From: Gordonia rhizosphera NBRC 16068
GTDB taxonomy: Bacteria; Actinomycetota; Actinomycetes; Mycobacteriales; Mycobacteriaceae
Assembly: GCF_000298195.1 (NCBI RefSeq)
Contig: NZ_BAHC01000057.1
Span: 1-49,913, forward strand
DNA: 49,913 nucleotides
Direction of reading: 5' to 3'
The notes beneath the pieces were generated by a model. The model had not been told where the DNA came from, searched no databases, and was given only the letters and a program-made list of their open reading frames with translations. Numbering within the stretch: the stretch's first letter is position 1; every line of letters starts with the position of its first letter. Position numbers and translations under genes: made by a program. This document shows positions 37,415 to 45,337 of this stretch, piece by piece.

Positions 37415-38476
37415 ATGGCGAAGGGACATCGGAGTAGTACTGGCGTGGCCGCATGGTTCACGCTGGCGGCCGCGGCGGCGGTAGCGATCCTGGTGCTCGC
37501 CGGATGCACCAAGGACGTCGCACCCGAGACGAGTGCGGTCACCCTCGAGGCGGCGACGTCCGCGGGAGATTCCCCGTGGACGCAATCGATCGCAGAACCG
37601 GTCGATCCGTCGAAGGTCGTCACCCTCGACGCGAAGGTCACCGGGCCGGCCGGACAGGGGACGACCGCCGACGGCGTGACGGTCGGTCTGTACGGCGGCT
37701 CGACCCAGCTGACGATCTGCAACAAGACCAAGCTCGTCGCCTTCCTGGAGTCGGAGCCCGACAAGGCCGATGCCTGGCGCAACGTCCTCGGTGTCGGTGA
37801 CATCCCCGACTATGTGGCGACGCTGAGGCCGGTCGTGCTGATGCAGGACACCCTGGTCACCGACCACGGGTTCGAGGACGGACACTCGACGGCGTTCGAC
37901 GCCCTGCTCCAGTCGGGAACCGCCATCCTGGTCGACCCCAAGTGGGTGCCACGGGTCCGGTGTGCCAGCGGCAGTCCGCTGACACCGGCCGACGTGTCCC
38001 TCGGCGACACCACCTACACCGGCGACCAGTGGACGGGCTGGCAGGAACACAAGGTGGTGCTGCCGCCGCACACGACCAGCGAGACGCCGAGCACAACGGT
38101 GACGACCTCGGAAACCTCGGAACCCGTGTCGCCGTCGCAGCCGGTCGTGTCCTGCGACCCCGGGCCGTGTCCTCCGTCGCAGTCGGCCGGCGTCGACTCC
38201 TCCGCACCGAACGGCGAGGGGACCGACGGTGGGGGACAACAGGACGGCACCGGCGACCAGGGCACCGGTGGTGGCCAGGAGGCGCCAGGGACCGGTGACG
38301 GGGCAGGCACACAGCCGGATACGGGCGGCGACGGCCAGAGCAACACCGGTGGCACCGAAGGTCAGGGCCAGGCCGGCCAGGGTGGGGATCTGGGTGGTGC
38401 ACCGGCCGGTGCGTCCGTCCCCGCACAAGAGGTCGTCACCGATGTCGTCGTCCCCTCGTCGGTCCCCGTCCAGTGA
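37415..38476 (+). CDS. Secreted lipoprotein, DUF6777-like
   Basis: The 353-residue protein has a lipoprotein signal ending in VLAGC with Cys31. The core (about 50-215) has STQLTICNKTKLVAFLESEP, KADAWRNVLGVGDIPDYVA and VDPKWVPRVRCASGSPLTP. This resembles the DUF6777 type I recall from actinobacteria; I am moderately sure. The last 140 residues are Thr/Ser and then Gly/Gln/Asp-rich, likely disordered and surface-exposed. ATG 37415 keeps the basic n-region of the signal; GTG 37445 would lose it. It heads the accessory end of the injection-system locus. Confidence 0.75.
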   Translation: MAKGHRSSTGVAAWFTLAAAAAVAILVLAGCTKDVAPETSAVTLEAATSAGDSPWTQSIAEPVDPSKVVTLDAKVTGPAGQGTTADGVTVGLYGGSTQLTICNKTKLVAFLESEPDKADAWRNVLGVGDIPDYVATLRPVVLMQDTLVTDHGFEDGHSTAFDALLQSGTAILVDPKWVPRVRCASGSPLTPADVSLGDTTYTGDQWTGWQEHKVVLPPHTTSETPSTTVTTSETSEPVSPSQPVVSCDPGPCPPSQSAGVDSSAPNGEGTDGGGQQDGTGDQGTGGGQEAPGTGDGAGTQPDTGGDGQSNTGGTEGQGQAGQGGDLGGAPAGASVPAQEVVTDVVVPSSVPVQ

Positions 38477-38510
38477 CCCAGTGACTCAATGACTCAGGGA
38501 CTCAGGGAAC
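38471..38510. repeat. Five 8-bp tandem units between lipoprotein and protease genes
   Basis: Units are CAGTGACC, CAGTGACT, CAATGACT, CAGGGACT and CAGGGAAC. The lipoprotein stop lies in the first unit. TGA occurs in the first three units at 8-bp steps, so all three frames are closed. The last unit supplies an AGGGA that could weakly serve as ribosome binding site for ATG 38519. Confidence 0.75.
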
Positions 38511-38518
38511 GAGACATC

Positions 38519-39841
38519 ATGTCATCACCACTCCCACCGCGACGTCGCGGTATCCGAGGCGGCGCAGCCGTTGTCGCCACAGTCGTCGGGGCGTCGGCGG
38601 CTCTGTGGGCCGCCCCGGCCGGAGCGGCGCCCGTACCGACCGATTCGCCGGCCACCCGGGCTGCGGCCGTGATTCGTCCGGCCGTGGTCTATCTGGAAAG
38701 TGCCATACCGGGCTCGGTGACCACCCGCTGCAGCGGCTTCGTCGTGAACCCCGATGGCTATATCGCGACGGCCGGCCACTGTGTCGACCCGCAGCACCTG
38801 ACCGGAGACGACACCACCGCCGCGTCGAGCAATCAGATACTCGACGAGATCGCCACGACCGGCCTGGAGGTCTCCGTGCTGTTGCCCGACCCCGCGGGCG
38901 ATGCCGTGAAACCCGTCGCCGCCCGGGTGGTGGATGTCCGGTCGCTGCGCCAGGGAGATCTCGCGTTGCTGAAAGTGGCGCGGACGAATCTGCCGTCGTC
39001 GGAGTTGTCGGCCACCCGGCCCGAGATCGCGCAGCCCGTCCAGGCGATCGGCTATCCGGTCGACACCGAAACCGACGCCGAAATCGACTTCGCCAACCTG
39101 GAGCCGACCGCGCGCAGCGGCGCCATCAGCGCCATCAAGACGCTGGGAGCGTCGTCGGTGATCGAGGTCAGCGCCGAGATGTCCCCTGGGATGAGTGGCG
39201 GTCCGACGATCGGTGAAGACGGAAAGGTCATCGGCGTCAACAGTTTCCGGAAGGCCGACGACGCAGGTGCGTACTACGTGACGGCGGCCGCCGAACTCAG
39301 TGAGATGTTGAAGAACAACGGCGTGACCTCTGCCCTGTCGGCGGCGGACGAGGCCTACCGGACCGGGCTCGACGAATACTACAGCGGCGACTTCTCCGCC
39401 GCGATCGAGAACTTCGACAAGTCGGCCCAGCTGTCACCCGGCTACCCGAACGTCGCCGAACTCAAGACCGACGCAGTGCGGCGCCGGGAGGCCGCCGGCG
39501 GCGGGACCGGTTCCACCTCCGACATCACCTCGTCACTGCTGATCGGCGGTGCCGTGCTCGTCGCGCTCGCCCTCGCCGGCGGCATCGGCTTCTATCTCTA
39601 CACGCGCCGCGGCAATCGCGCCGCCGGCGACGTCCCCGGTGACGTCCTGCCCGCCGGTGCCTACGCGCGACCCCCGGCCCCCGGGGCCGGACCGGCGCCC
39701 ACCCCCGGACCGGCCGCCGGCGCGACGACGCAACCGATGGGACCCGCCCAGAGCACCGGTGGAATCCGCTGCCGCAATTGCGGATTCGAGATCCCGCCGG
39801 GTCAGGCGTTCTGCGGTCGATGCGGCACGCGTCAGGATTAG
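38519..39841 (+). CDS. Secreted trypsin-like serine protease with TPR-like region, TM and zinc ribbon
   Basis: A Sec signal (about 14-37, ending PAGAAP) leads a trypsin-like protease domain. The triad is His87 in TAGHC, Asp147 in QGDLALLKV and Ser226 in GMSGGPT. A TPR-like helix pair (about 277-320, with AYRTGLDEYYSGDFSAAIEN) precedes one membrane span (SLLIGGAVLVALALAGGIGF, from about 339). A Pro/Ala-rich linker leads to a C-terminal zinc ribbon, CRNCGFEIPPGQAFCGRCG. The protease would be outside and the ribbon in the cytoplasm. Length 440 aa. It lies between the lipoprotein and the LuxR gene. Confidence 0.88.
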   Translation: MSSPLPPRRRGIRGGAAVVATVVGASAALWAAPAGAAPVPTDSPATRAAAVIRPAVVYLESAIPGSVTTRCSGFVVNPDGYIATAGHCVDPQHLTGDDTTAASSNQILDEIATTGLEVSVLLPDPAGDAVKPVAARVVDVRSLRQGDLALLKVARTNLPSSELSATRPEIAQPVQAIGYPVDTETDAEIDFANLEPTARSGAISAIKTLGASSVIEVSAEMSPGMSGGPTIGEDGKVIGVNSFRKADDAGAYYVTAAAELSEMLKNNGVTSALSAADEAYRTGLDEYYSGDFSAAIENFDKSAQLSPGYPNVAELKTDAVRRREAAGGGTGSTSDITSSLLIGGAVLVALALAGGIGFYLYTRRGNRAAGDVPGDVLPAGAYARPPAPGAGPAPTPGPAAGATTQPMGPAQSTGGIRCRNCGFEIPPGQAFCGRCGTRQD

Positions 39842-39856
39842 CGGGCGATCGCCCGC
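39841..39856. promoter_or_regulatory. Perfect 16-bp palindrome upstream of luxR-type gene
   Basis: GCGGGCGATCGCCCGC is its own reverse complement. It begins at the last base of the protease stop codon and ends 30 bp before ATG 39887. A loopless palindrome suits a dimeric regulator rather than a terminator. Confidence 0.5.
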
Positions 39857-39886
39857 GGCATGAACGATGTTGGGAGACGAGAGATC

Positions 39887-40513
39887 ATGCAACGCAGAAT
39901 CATCACCTACGTGTATTCGAACGACCCGGTCCTGCAGGCCGGTGTCGTGAGCCAACTGAGCCTGCGCCCCGAGGTCGTGGTGGTCTCGGAGACGGCGCTG
40001 GACACCGCCGAGGTGGCCGTGGTCGTCGCCGACCAACTCGACGACGCCGTGCGCCGCAATCTGAAGGCCTTGCAGCGCAATGGCGTTCCGAGAACGATGC
40101 TCGTCCTCGGAACCATCGACGACGGCGTCGTCGTGGCGGCCGCCGAGGCCGGGGTCAGCGGACTGGTCCGCCGCTGCGAGGCCACCGCCGACTCGCTGAC
40201 CCGGCACATCCGCAAGGTGGCCGACGGCGGTGGGGTGGTACCCGCGGACCTGGTGGGTAACCTCCTCGGACAGGTGGGTCGGCTGCAGCGACAGGTGCTG
40301 GCGCCACGCGGCATCCACTTCTCGGGGCTGACCGAACGCGAGATCGATGTGATCCGACTGGTTTCGGAGGGATACGACACCGCCGCGATCGCCAAACAGC
40401 TCTGCTACAGCGAACGGACGGTCAAGAACATTCTGCACGAGGTCACCTCGCGGTTGCAGTTGCGCAACCGGTCGCACGCCGTCGCGTATGCCCTTCGCGA
40501 GGGACTGATCTGA
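39887..40513 (+). CDS. LuxR-type response-regulator-like transcription factor
   Basis: The 208-residue protein has an N-terminal receiver-like fold and a C-terminal LuxR HTH (LTEREIDVIRLVSEGYDTAA, then IAKQLCYSERTVKNILHEV). The receiver lacks the usual acidic pair; SNDP replaces it, and the conserved Lys appears to be Arg in GLVRRCE. An Asp in VVVADQ may sit at the phosphorylation site. Phosphorylation-independent control is possible. ATG 39887 has ggagacgagag upstream; ATG 39860 lacks one. It ends 1 bp before the DUF4255 gene and probably regulates this locus. Confidence 0.88.
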   Translation: MQRRIITYVYSNDPVLQAGVVSQLSLRPEVVVVSETALDTAEVAVVVADQLDDAVRRNLKALQRNGVPRTMLVLGTIDDGVVVAAAEAGVSGLVRRCEATADSLTRHIRKVADGGGVVPADLVGNLLGQVGRLQRQVLAPRGIHFSGLTEREIDVIRLVSEGYDTAAIAKQLCYSERTVKNILHEVTSRLQLRNRSHAVAYALREGLI

Positions 40514-40514
40514 G

Positions 40515-41156
40515 ATGATCGACGAGATCGACGCCGCTCTGAGGGCGATCATCGTCGATGAGGCGCTCGCGGGTGCCGACGTCGATCTCGCCTTCGACGC
40601 CCCGACCAAGGAGTGGGCGAGCAAACGGAGCGCGCCGACGATCTGCGCGTACCTCTACGACATCCGCGAGGACGTCCGTCGCCGCGAGAGCGGCTTCGTC
40701 GAGGAGTACCGAGACGGTCGGGCGGTGTCGCGACACAGTCCGCCCCGCTACTTCCGGTTGTCCTACCTGGTGGCCGCGTGGACCCAGCGGCCGGAGGACG
40801 AGCACGGGCTGTTGGCCCGGCTGCTGCGCTGTCTGATCAACTACCAGTCGATCCCCACCGACCGGCTCACGGGTTCGCTGGCCGAACTCGCACTGCCGGT
40901 GACGATGACGGTCGCGTTGCCGCCGTCAGAGGACCGGTCGTTCGCCGATGTCTGGAGCGCGCTCGGCGGCGAGCTCAAACCATCCGTCGACGTGGTGATC
41001 TGCGCGCCCCTGGCGGTGAGGTCGACGCAGCCGGTCGGGCCTCCCGTTCGGGTTCCCGTGCTCCGCACCGGCGGCATGCGGGATGCTGCGCAGTCCGCGG
41101 AAATCCGCCGCCGACCGCGAATCGACGAGACGCCCGGGACCGGAGGACCGTGGTGA
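40515..41156 (+). CDS. DUF4255 (Pvc16-like) tail terminator/cap protein
   Basis: This is a DUF4255 N-terminal domain protein of 213 aa. In contractile injection systems the Pvc16-type protein caps the sheath and tube end. MIDEIDAALRAIIVDEAL is the family start; RSAPTICAYLYDIREDVRRR, PPRYFRLSYLVAAWTQRPED and LLARLLRCLINYQSIP follow. The C-terminal 45 residues are Arg/Pro-rich and likely flexible. It overlaps the AAA+ gene by 4 bp (GTGA). Confidence 0.9.
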   Translation: MIDEIDAALRAIIVDEALAGADVDLAFDAPTKEWASKRSAPTICAYLYDIREDVRRRESGFVEEYRDGRAVSRHSPPRYFRLSYLVAAWTQRPEDEHGLLARLLRCLINYQSIPTDRLTGSLAELALPVTMTVALPPSEDRSFADVWSALGGELKPSVDVVICAPLAVRSTQPVGPPVRVPVLRTGGMRDAAQSAEIRRRPRIDETPGTGGPW

Positions 41157-43207
41157 GAGACGGTCTGTGGTACCTGCGCGCCCGGATGGAGTTGGTGGAG
41201 AACAGGATTTCGCAGGTCGTCGCCTTTCGCAGAAGCGTCGATCCCACCCCCGACGATCCGTTTCGCGGCCTCTACGTCGGGGAGGAGACGGTGGATGCGC
41301 TGCTGGCCCCGCACGACGACCCGCCATCCACCCACGGTGACCGCCTACTCGTCATCGAGGACCGGGCCGACGTCGAGGAGGCGCACGGTGGCGAGTTCCG
41401 GCTTCGCCGGCTGGCCCGATGCGCGGGACTGACCGACCTCGACGTCGAACTCCTCCTGATCTGCGCGCTGCCGGAGATCGACGCCCGATGGGAGCGGCTG
41501 TACGGCTATCTGAACGACGACGTGTCTCGTCGACGCGCATCACCGGGCCTGGCCTTGGCGTTGGCCGGATACTCCACCTGGGACGCCGTGGCACGTGCGC
41601 GTCTGGCACCGGGCGCACCGCTGGCGAGTCTGGGGCTGCTGGAATTCTCCGACGTCGACCGCCCGTTTCTCACCCGCACGCTGCGAGTGCCCGACCGGGT
41701 CGTCGACCACCTCCTCGGCGACGACGCGCCGCCACGTGCGCTCACCGACATCCTCGTCGACCCCGGCCTGCACCGCGGTGAGACGACGTCGCGGGTTGCT
41801 CGGGCGTTGCGCTCGTCGTGGGGGCTGATCTACCTGCGCGACGACACATCCGGCGTCGGCAGCGCCGCGGTGGTGGCCGCGGCCGCCGAAGTGCGGCGAC
41901 GCAGCCTGGTGATCGATGCGCGGCGCCTCGGCGGGCGAGACGTCGGGGCCATCCTGCATGCGGTGCGCCGCGAGGCCGTCTTGACCGACGCGGTCGTCGT
42001 CGTCGAGAGCTTCCACGAGCTGTCCGAATCGGATTCGTGCGCAACCCTGTTCGAGTGCCCGACACCGGTCGTCCTGGTCGGGCACGGACCGTGGGCGCCC
42101 GAGACCGGTGACCGCCTCCCGATCCTGGTCGAGGTCCCGGCCGTGGCCACCGCCGATCGGCTGGCGATGTGGCGAAACGGGATCGGCCAGGCGGACAGCG
42201 GGATACAGGTCGGCGACGTGGCGGTGTACGCGCTGAACCCCGCGCAGATCCGGCGCGCCGTCGCCAATGCGGCGGCCGTCGCCGACGTCGACGCCACGAC
42301 GATGACGGTGGGTCATGTCAGGGAGGGCGCGCGGATGCTGAACTCGGCCGGGCTGCAGCGTCTGGCACGTCGCACCACACCGGCGGTGGACTGGGATGAT
42401 CTGGTATTGCCGGCGTCCACCACCCAGATGTTGCGTGATCTCGCCGCGCGCGCACGATACCGGGAGCGGGTGCTCGGCGAGTGGCGGATGCGGCCGGGCG
42501 GTGGTCGGGGCCACGGCGTGATCGGTTTGTTCGCGGGCGATTCCGGCACCGGGAAGACCATGGCCGCCGAGGTGCTCGCGGCCGACCTCGGACTCGACAT
42601 GTACACCGTGGACCTGGCGTCGGTGGTGTCGAAATGGATCGGGGAGACCGAGAAGAACCTCGACCGGATCTTCGCCGAGGCCGAATCGGTCAACGCCGTT
42701 CTCGTGTTCGACGAGGCCGACGCGCTCTTCGGCAAACGCAGCGAGGTCCGCGACGCGCAGGACCGCTACGCCAATGTCGAGACCGCTTATCTGCTGGCGC
42801 GCATGGAGTCCTTCCGCGGCCTGGCGATCCTGACCACCAATCTGCGCGCCAACCTCGACGACGCGTTCACCCGCCGGCTCGACGCCGTCGTCGAGTTCCC
42901 GCGCCCGGACGAGAACGCCCGGCGCGAGCTGTGGCGGCGATGCCTGCGCGACCCGGTACCGTGCGCGCCGCATCTCGATCTCGAATTCTGCGCGGGAGCA
43001 TTCCCCATGTCCGGCGGTAACATCCGGGCCGCCGCGGTGTCGGCGGCCTACCGTGCGGCCGACACCGGTCATCCGGTCGGCACCGACGACCTCGTGTACG
43101 GGATCGAACAGGAGTACCGCAAGCTCGGCCGGCTCATCGGTCCGGAGTTCGCCCGCTCCGAGCAGAGGTCGACGACGTCAGCGGCGGCGGATACACGCCC
43201 CGCCTAG
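41153..43207 (+). CDS. AAA+ ATPase of the contractile injection system (Pvc15-like)
   Basis: The 684-residue protein has a winged-helix-like N-terminus, a degenerate first AAA module (DDTSGVGSA near 230, no Lys) and an intact second AAA+ module. That second module has Walker A GDSGTGKT (462-469), Walker B VLVFDEADALFG with Asp520 and Glu521, and an arginine finger in FTRRLDAVVEF. Such ATPases occur in eCIS loci and are thought to act in assembly or remodelling. GTG 41153 has GGAGG 6 nt upstream and overlaps the DUF4255 stop. The frame continues far upstream, but that part is a shadow. The end overlaps the convergent gene by 30 bp. Confidence 0.92.
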   Translation: MRDGLWYLRARMELVENRISQVVAFRRSVDPTPDDPFRGLYVGEETVDALLAPHDDPPSTHGDRLLVIEDRADVEEAHGGEFRLRRLARCAGLTDLDVELLLICALPEIDARWERLYGYLNDDVSRRRASPGLALALAGYSTWDAVARARLAPGAPLASLGLLEFSDVDRPFLTRTLRVPDRVVDHLLGDDAPPRALTDILVDPGLHRGETTSRVARALRSSWGLIYLRDDTSGVGSAAVVAAAAEVRRRSLVIDARRLGGRDVGAILHAVRREAVLTDAVVVVESFHELSESDSCATLFECPTPVVLVGHGPWAPETGDRLPILVEVPAVATADRLAMWRNGIGQADSGIQVGDVAVYALNPAQIRRAVANAAAVADVDATTMTVGHVREGARMLNSAGLQRLARRTTPAVDWDDLVLPASTTQMLRDLAARARYRERVLGEWRMRPGGGRGHGVIGLFAGDSGTGKTMAAEVLAADLGLDMYTVDLASVVSKWIGETEKNLDRIFAEAESVNAVLVFDEADALFGKRSEVRDAQDRYANVETAYLLARMESFRGLAILTTNLRANLDDAFTRRLDAVVEFPRPDENARRELWRRCLRDPVPCAPHLDLEFCAGAFPMSGGNIRAAAVSAAYRAADTGHPVGTDDLVYGIEQEYRKLGRLIGPEFARSEQRSTTSAAADTRPA

Positions 43208-45109
43208 GAAACCGAGGGCGGCACCGACGACGACCAGCACCGCGCCGTACATCGGACCGCCGGTACCGAACTGCTTGGTGAGGAACTCCATGTAGCCGAC
43301 GAAGCCGACCGCCATGGTCAGCGCAGCGGTCTGGGTCGGCTTTCCGGATCTCGCGAACACACCGAGCGCCATCACCCCGGCGAGCACCAGAACCGCTGCA
43401 CGGGCGGCCGGTTGAGTTTGTTCGACAAGATCCGAGCCGGCGAGCGGGGTGGACAGGAGCCGGTGGACGAGATAGTCGGGCAGTGTCCGGGCCCAGGGGG
43501 CGAAGGCGCCGGCCGCCGCGAGTGCGGCGCCGAGCAGGGTCAGCACGACCCGGGCGATCGGCATCCAGTCCGAGGTGTGCTGGGCGAAGGAGCCCTCGCA
43601 GGTCACCGACTCGTGGCCGTCGGTCGCGGTGAACGACAGGCTCCGTTCGCTGCTCTGGCCGGCGTCCGGGGGCCCGGCGGATACGGTGGTCCGCACCCAG
43701 ACCGATCGGCGCGGCGGGACGTCCACCGTGTTCGGGGTGATCGTGACCCGTGCCGCCGCCTCGGGGTCGGAACCGGCGAGATACACGCTGAGCCACTGAT
43801 CGGAGGCGGTGTTGTCGACGATCAGCCTGGTATGACCCGTCGAGGTGTTGCGCACCGAGATCTTGCTGGGATACAGGCGAAGAGCGGCCGTGGTGATCGG
43901 TGCGGGTGAGCGTGACAGCGTCAGGGTGCCGGTGGCCTCGACCTCCTCGATCGCATCGGTTGCGATGACGGTGAACGGATAGGACACCTCCTTGCCGACC
44001 TCGGGCGGCTCGGCCTGCACGGTCAACGGGACGGTCACGATCCGCCCCGCCCTGACCCGCACCTGCGAGGTGGGGAAGGTGAACGACACCCGCGCCTCCG
44101 GATCGCGTCCGCCGATGGTCAGCGTGCGGTCCTCGGCCCCGCGCCGGTTGTCCACCGCGAGCACGAGATCGGCCATGTTGAAGTCGGTGACGCGGATGAC
44201 GCTGGGCTCCAACCGAAGCGACACCGCAACATGCTCGGGCGCGGCGGAACGCTGCTGGCTGACCGCGATCGTCGTCTCGGACTCGTCGTCGCCGGTGGCG
44301 GCGGTGACGGTGAGCCGCCGCTCGGTCTGCGCGCCGTGATCGAGGGTGGGGGCGTGGAAGGAGAGTGTCGCCGTCGCGGTGGCGGCGGGGCCGACGGTGA
44401 CCGTGGCCGGTGCCACCGTCAGGTCGACCACCCCCTCGGGCTCCGACGCGGAAACGGTGACCGTCTGCGGATAGTTGCTGGCCGTGTTGTCCAGCGTCAA
44501 TCGCGCAGCGCCGTCGGTCTCGTCGAGCAGCTTGATCACCGACGGATGTGCCTCGACCCCGACCGGCCCGCCGACCCTGGGGACGGTGACCTCGATCGTC
44601 GCCGAGGTGGTCTTGTCCTCGTCGGTCATCGACCGGGTCAGGAGGTCGACGGCGACGGTCTGTGCCTCGGGCAGTGGGCCGGCGGCGAGACCGAAGCTCA
44701 CCGGCACCATCGCGTCGGTGTTCGGGAGCAGGCTGATCTCCTCGTGGTCGACGGTCAACCACGGTGGTGCGTCGGGGATCTGCACCACGTAGCTGTCGAC
44801 GACGGGCGACGGGTTGTACATGTGCAGCCGGGTCGAGACGGCGGCCGCGGGTTCGAGGTCGATGGTCGTCCGATCCGGCTCCACCGTCGGCGCGATCACC
44901 CGGCTGACGTCGGTCGCGCTCGCGGATCTCCCCTTACCGCCCATCGAGCGAGTGGACCCGTCGCCGGACATCCCGCCGGACTTCCCTCCGGACTGCCGAC
45001 GGTCCCGTGCGGATGACCGGTTCCAGGCCAGATAGGCGTCGCATTCCGTGCAGAACTGGGTACCCGGCGGATTCGCGGTTCCGCATGCCTCGCAGATGAT
45101 GTCGCTCAT
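43178..45109 (-). CDS. Zinc-ribbon, beta-sandwich-repeat, four-TM membrane protein
   Basis: The 643-residue protein starts with a zinc ribbon (Cys6, Cys9, Cys20, Cys23 in CEACGTANPPGTQFCTEC) and a Gly/Ser/Arg linker. About four immunoglobulin-like COG1470-type beta-sandwich units follow (roughly 80-510). Each has a L-x-V-D-N core such as LTLDNTASNYPQTVTVSASE. Four membrane spans close the protein (about 530-640), ending CIRRR. No signal peptide is seen, so the repeats may be cytoplasmic. Similar proteins in Streptomyces eCIS loci are annotated as hydrolytic proteins, as I recall; no catalytic motif is visible. ATG 45109 is set by the zinc ribbon and by ggaagaa upstream. Confidence 0.85.
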   Translation of the reverse strand: MSDIICEACGTANPPGTQFCTECDAYLAWNRSSARDRRQSGGKSGGMSGDGSTRSMGGKGRSASATDVSRVIAPTVEPDRTTIDLEPAAAVSTRLHMYNPSPVVDSYVVQIPDAPPWLTVDHEEISLLPNTDAMVPVSFGLAAGPLPEAQTVAVDLLTRSMTDEDKTTSATIEVTVPRVGGPVGVEAHPSVIKLLDETDGAARLTLDNTASNYPQTVTVSASEPEGVVDLTVAPATVTVGPAATATATLSFHAPTLDHGAQTERRLTVTAATGDDESETTIAVSQQRSAAPEHVAVSLRLEPSVIRVTDFNMADLVLAVDNRRGAEDRTLTIGGRDPEARVSFTFPTSQVRVRAGRIVTVPLTVQAEPPEVGKEVSYPFTVIATDAIEEVEATGTLTLSRSPAPITTAALRLYPSKISVRNTSTGHTRLIVDNTASDQWLSVYLAGSDPEAAARVTITPNTVDVPPRRSVWVRTTVSAGPPDAGQSSERSLSFTATDGHESVTCEGSFAQHTSDWMPIARVVLTLLGAALAAAGAFAPWARTLPDYLVHRLLSTPLAGSDLVEQTQPAARAAVLVLAGVMALGVFARSGKPTQTAALTMAVGFVGYMEFLTKQFGTGGPMYGAVLVVVGAALGFLGGACIRRR

Positions 45110-45337
45110 GGGGTTCTTCCGGTTTCGACGTGGTGCGCGCATCTGAATCCAGCGTGGCCGCGAGGGCGTGGTGTGCCAATCGCGTTCGGGCCCTTTCGGA
45201 TGCCCCTTCGTGCGGAAATGCCTGCCCCCGGCACCGGCCGAATGCACATTCTGCAGACAGTCTCCCAGCACCGATGATCGATGCACACCACAGGCCCCTC
45301 AGAGTGAGGCACCTCCACGGCGAATCAGGAGCACCCC
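45110..45337. other. Divergent regulatory gap between membrane protein and sheath
   Basis: These 228 bp separate the divergent membrane-protein and sheath genes and must hold both promoters. I could not pair -35 and -10 with confidence; CATTCT at 45247-45252 is a weak plus-strand candidate. A short CCTCA-GAG-TGAGG inverted repeat is at 45297-45309. aggag precedes the sheath start. Confidence 0.5.
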
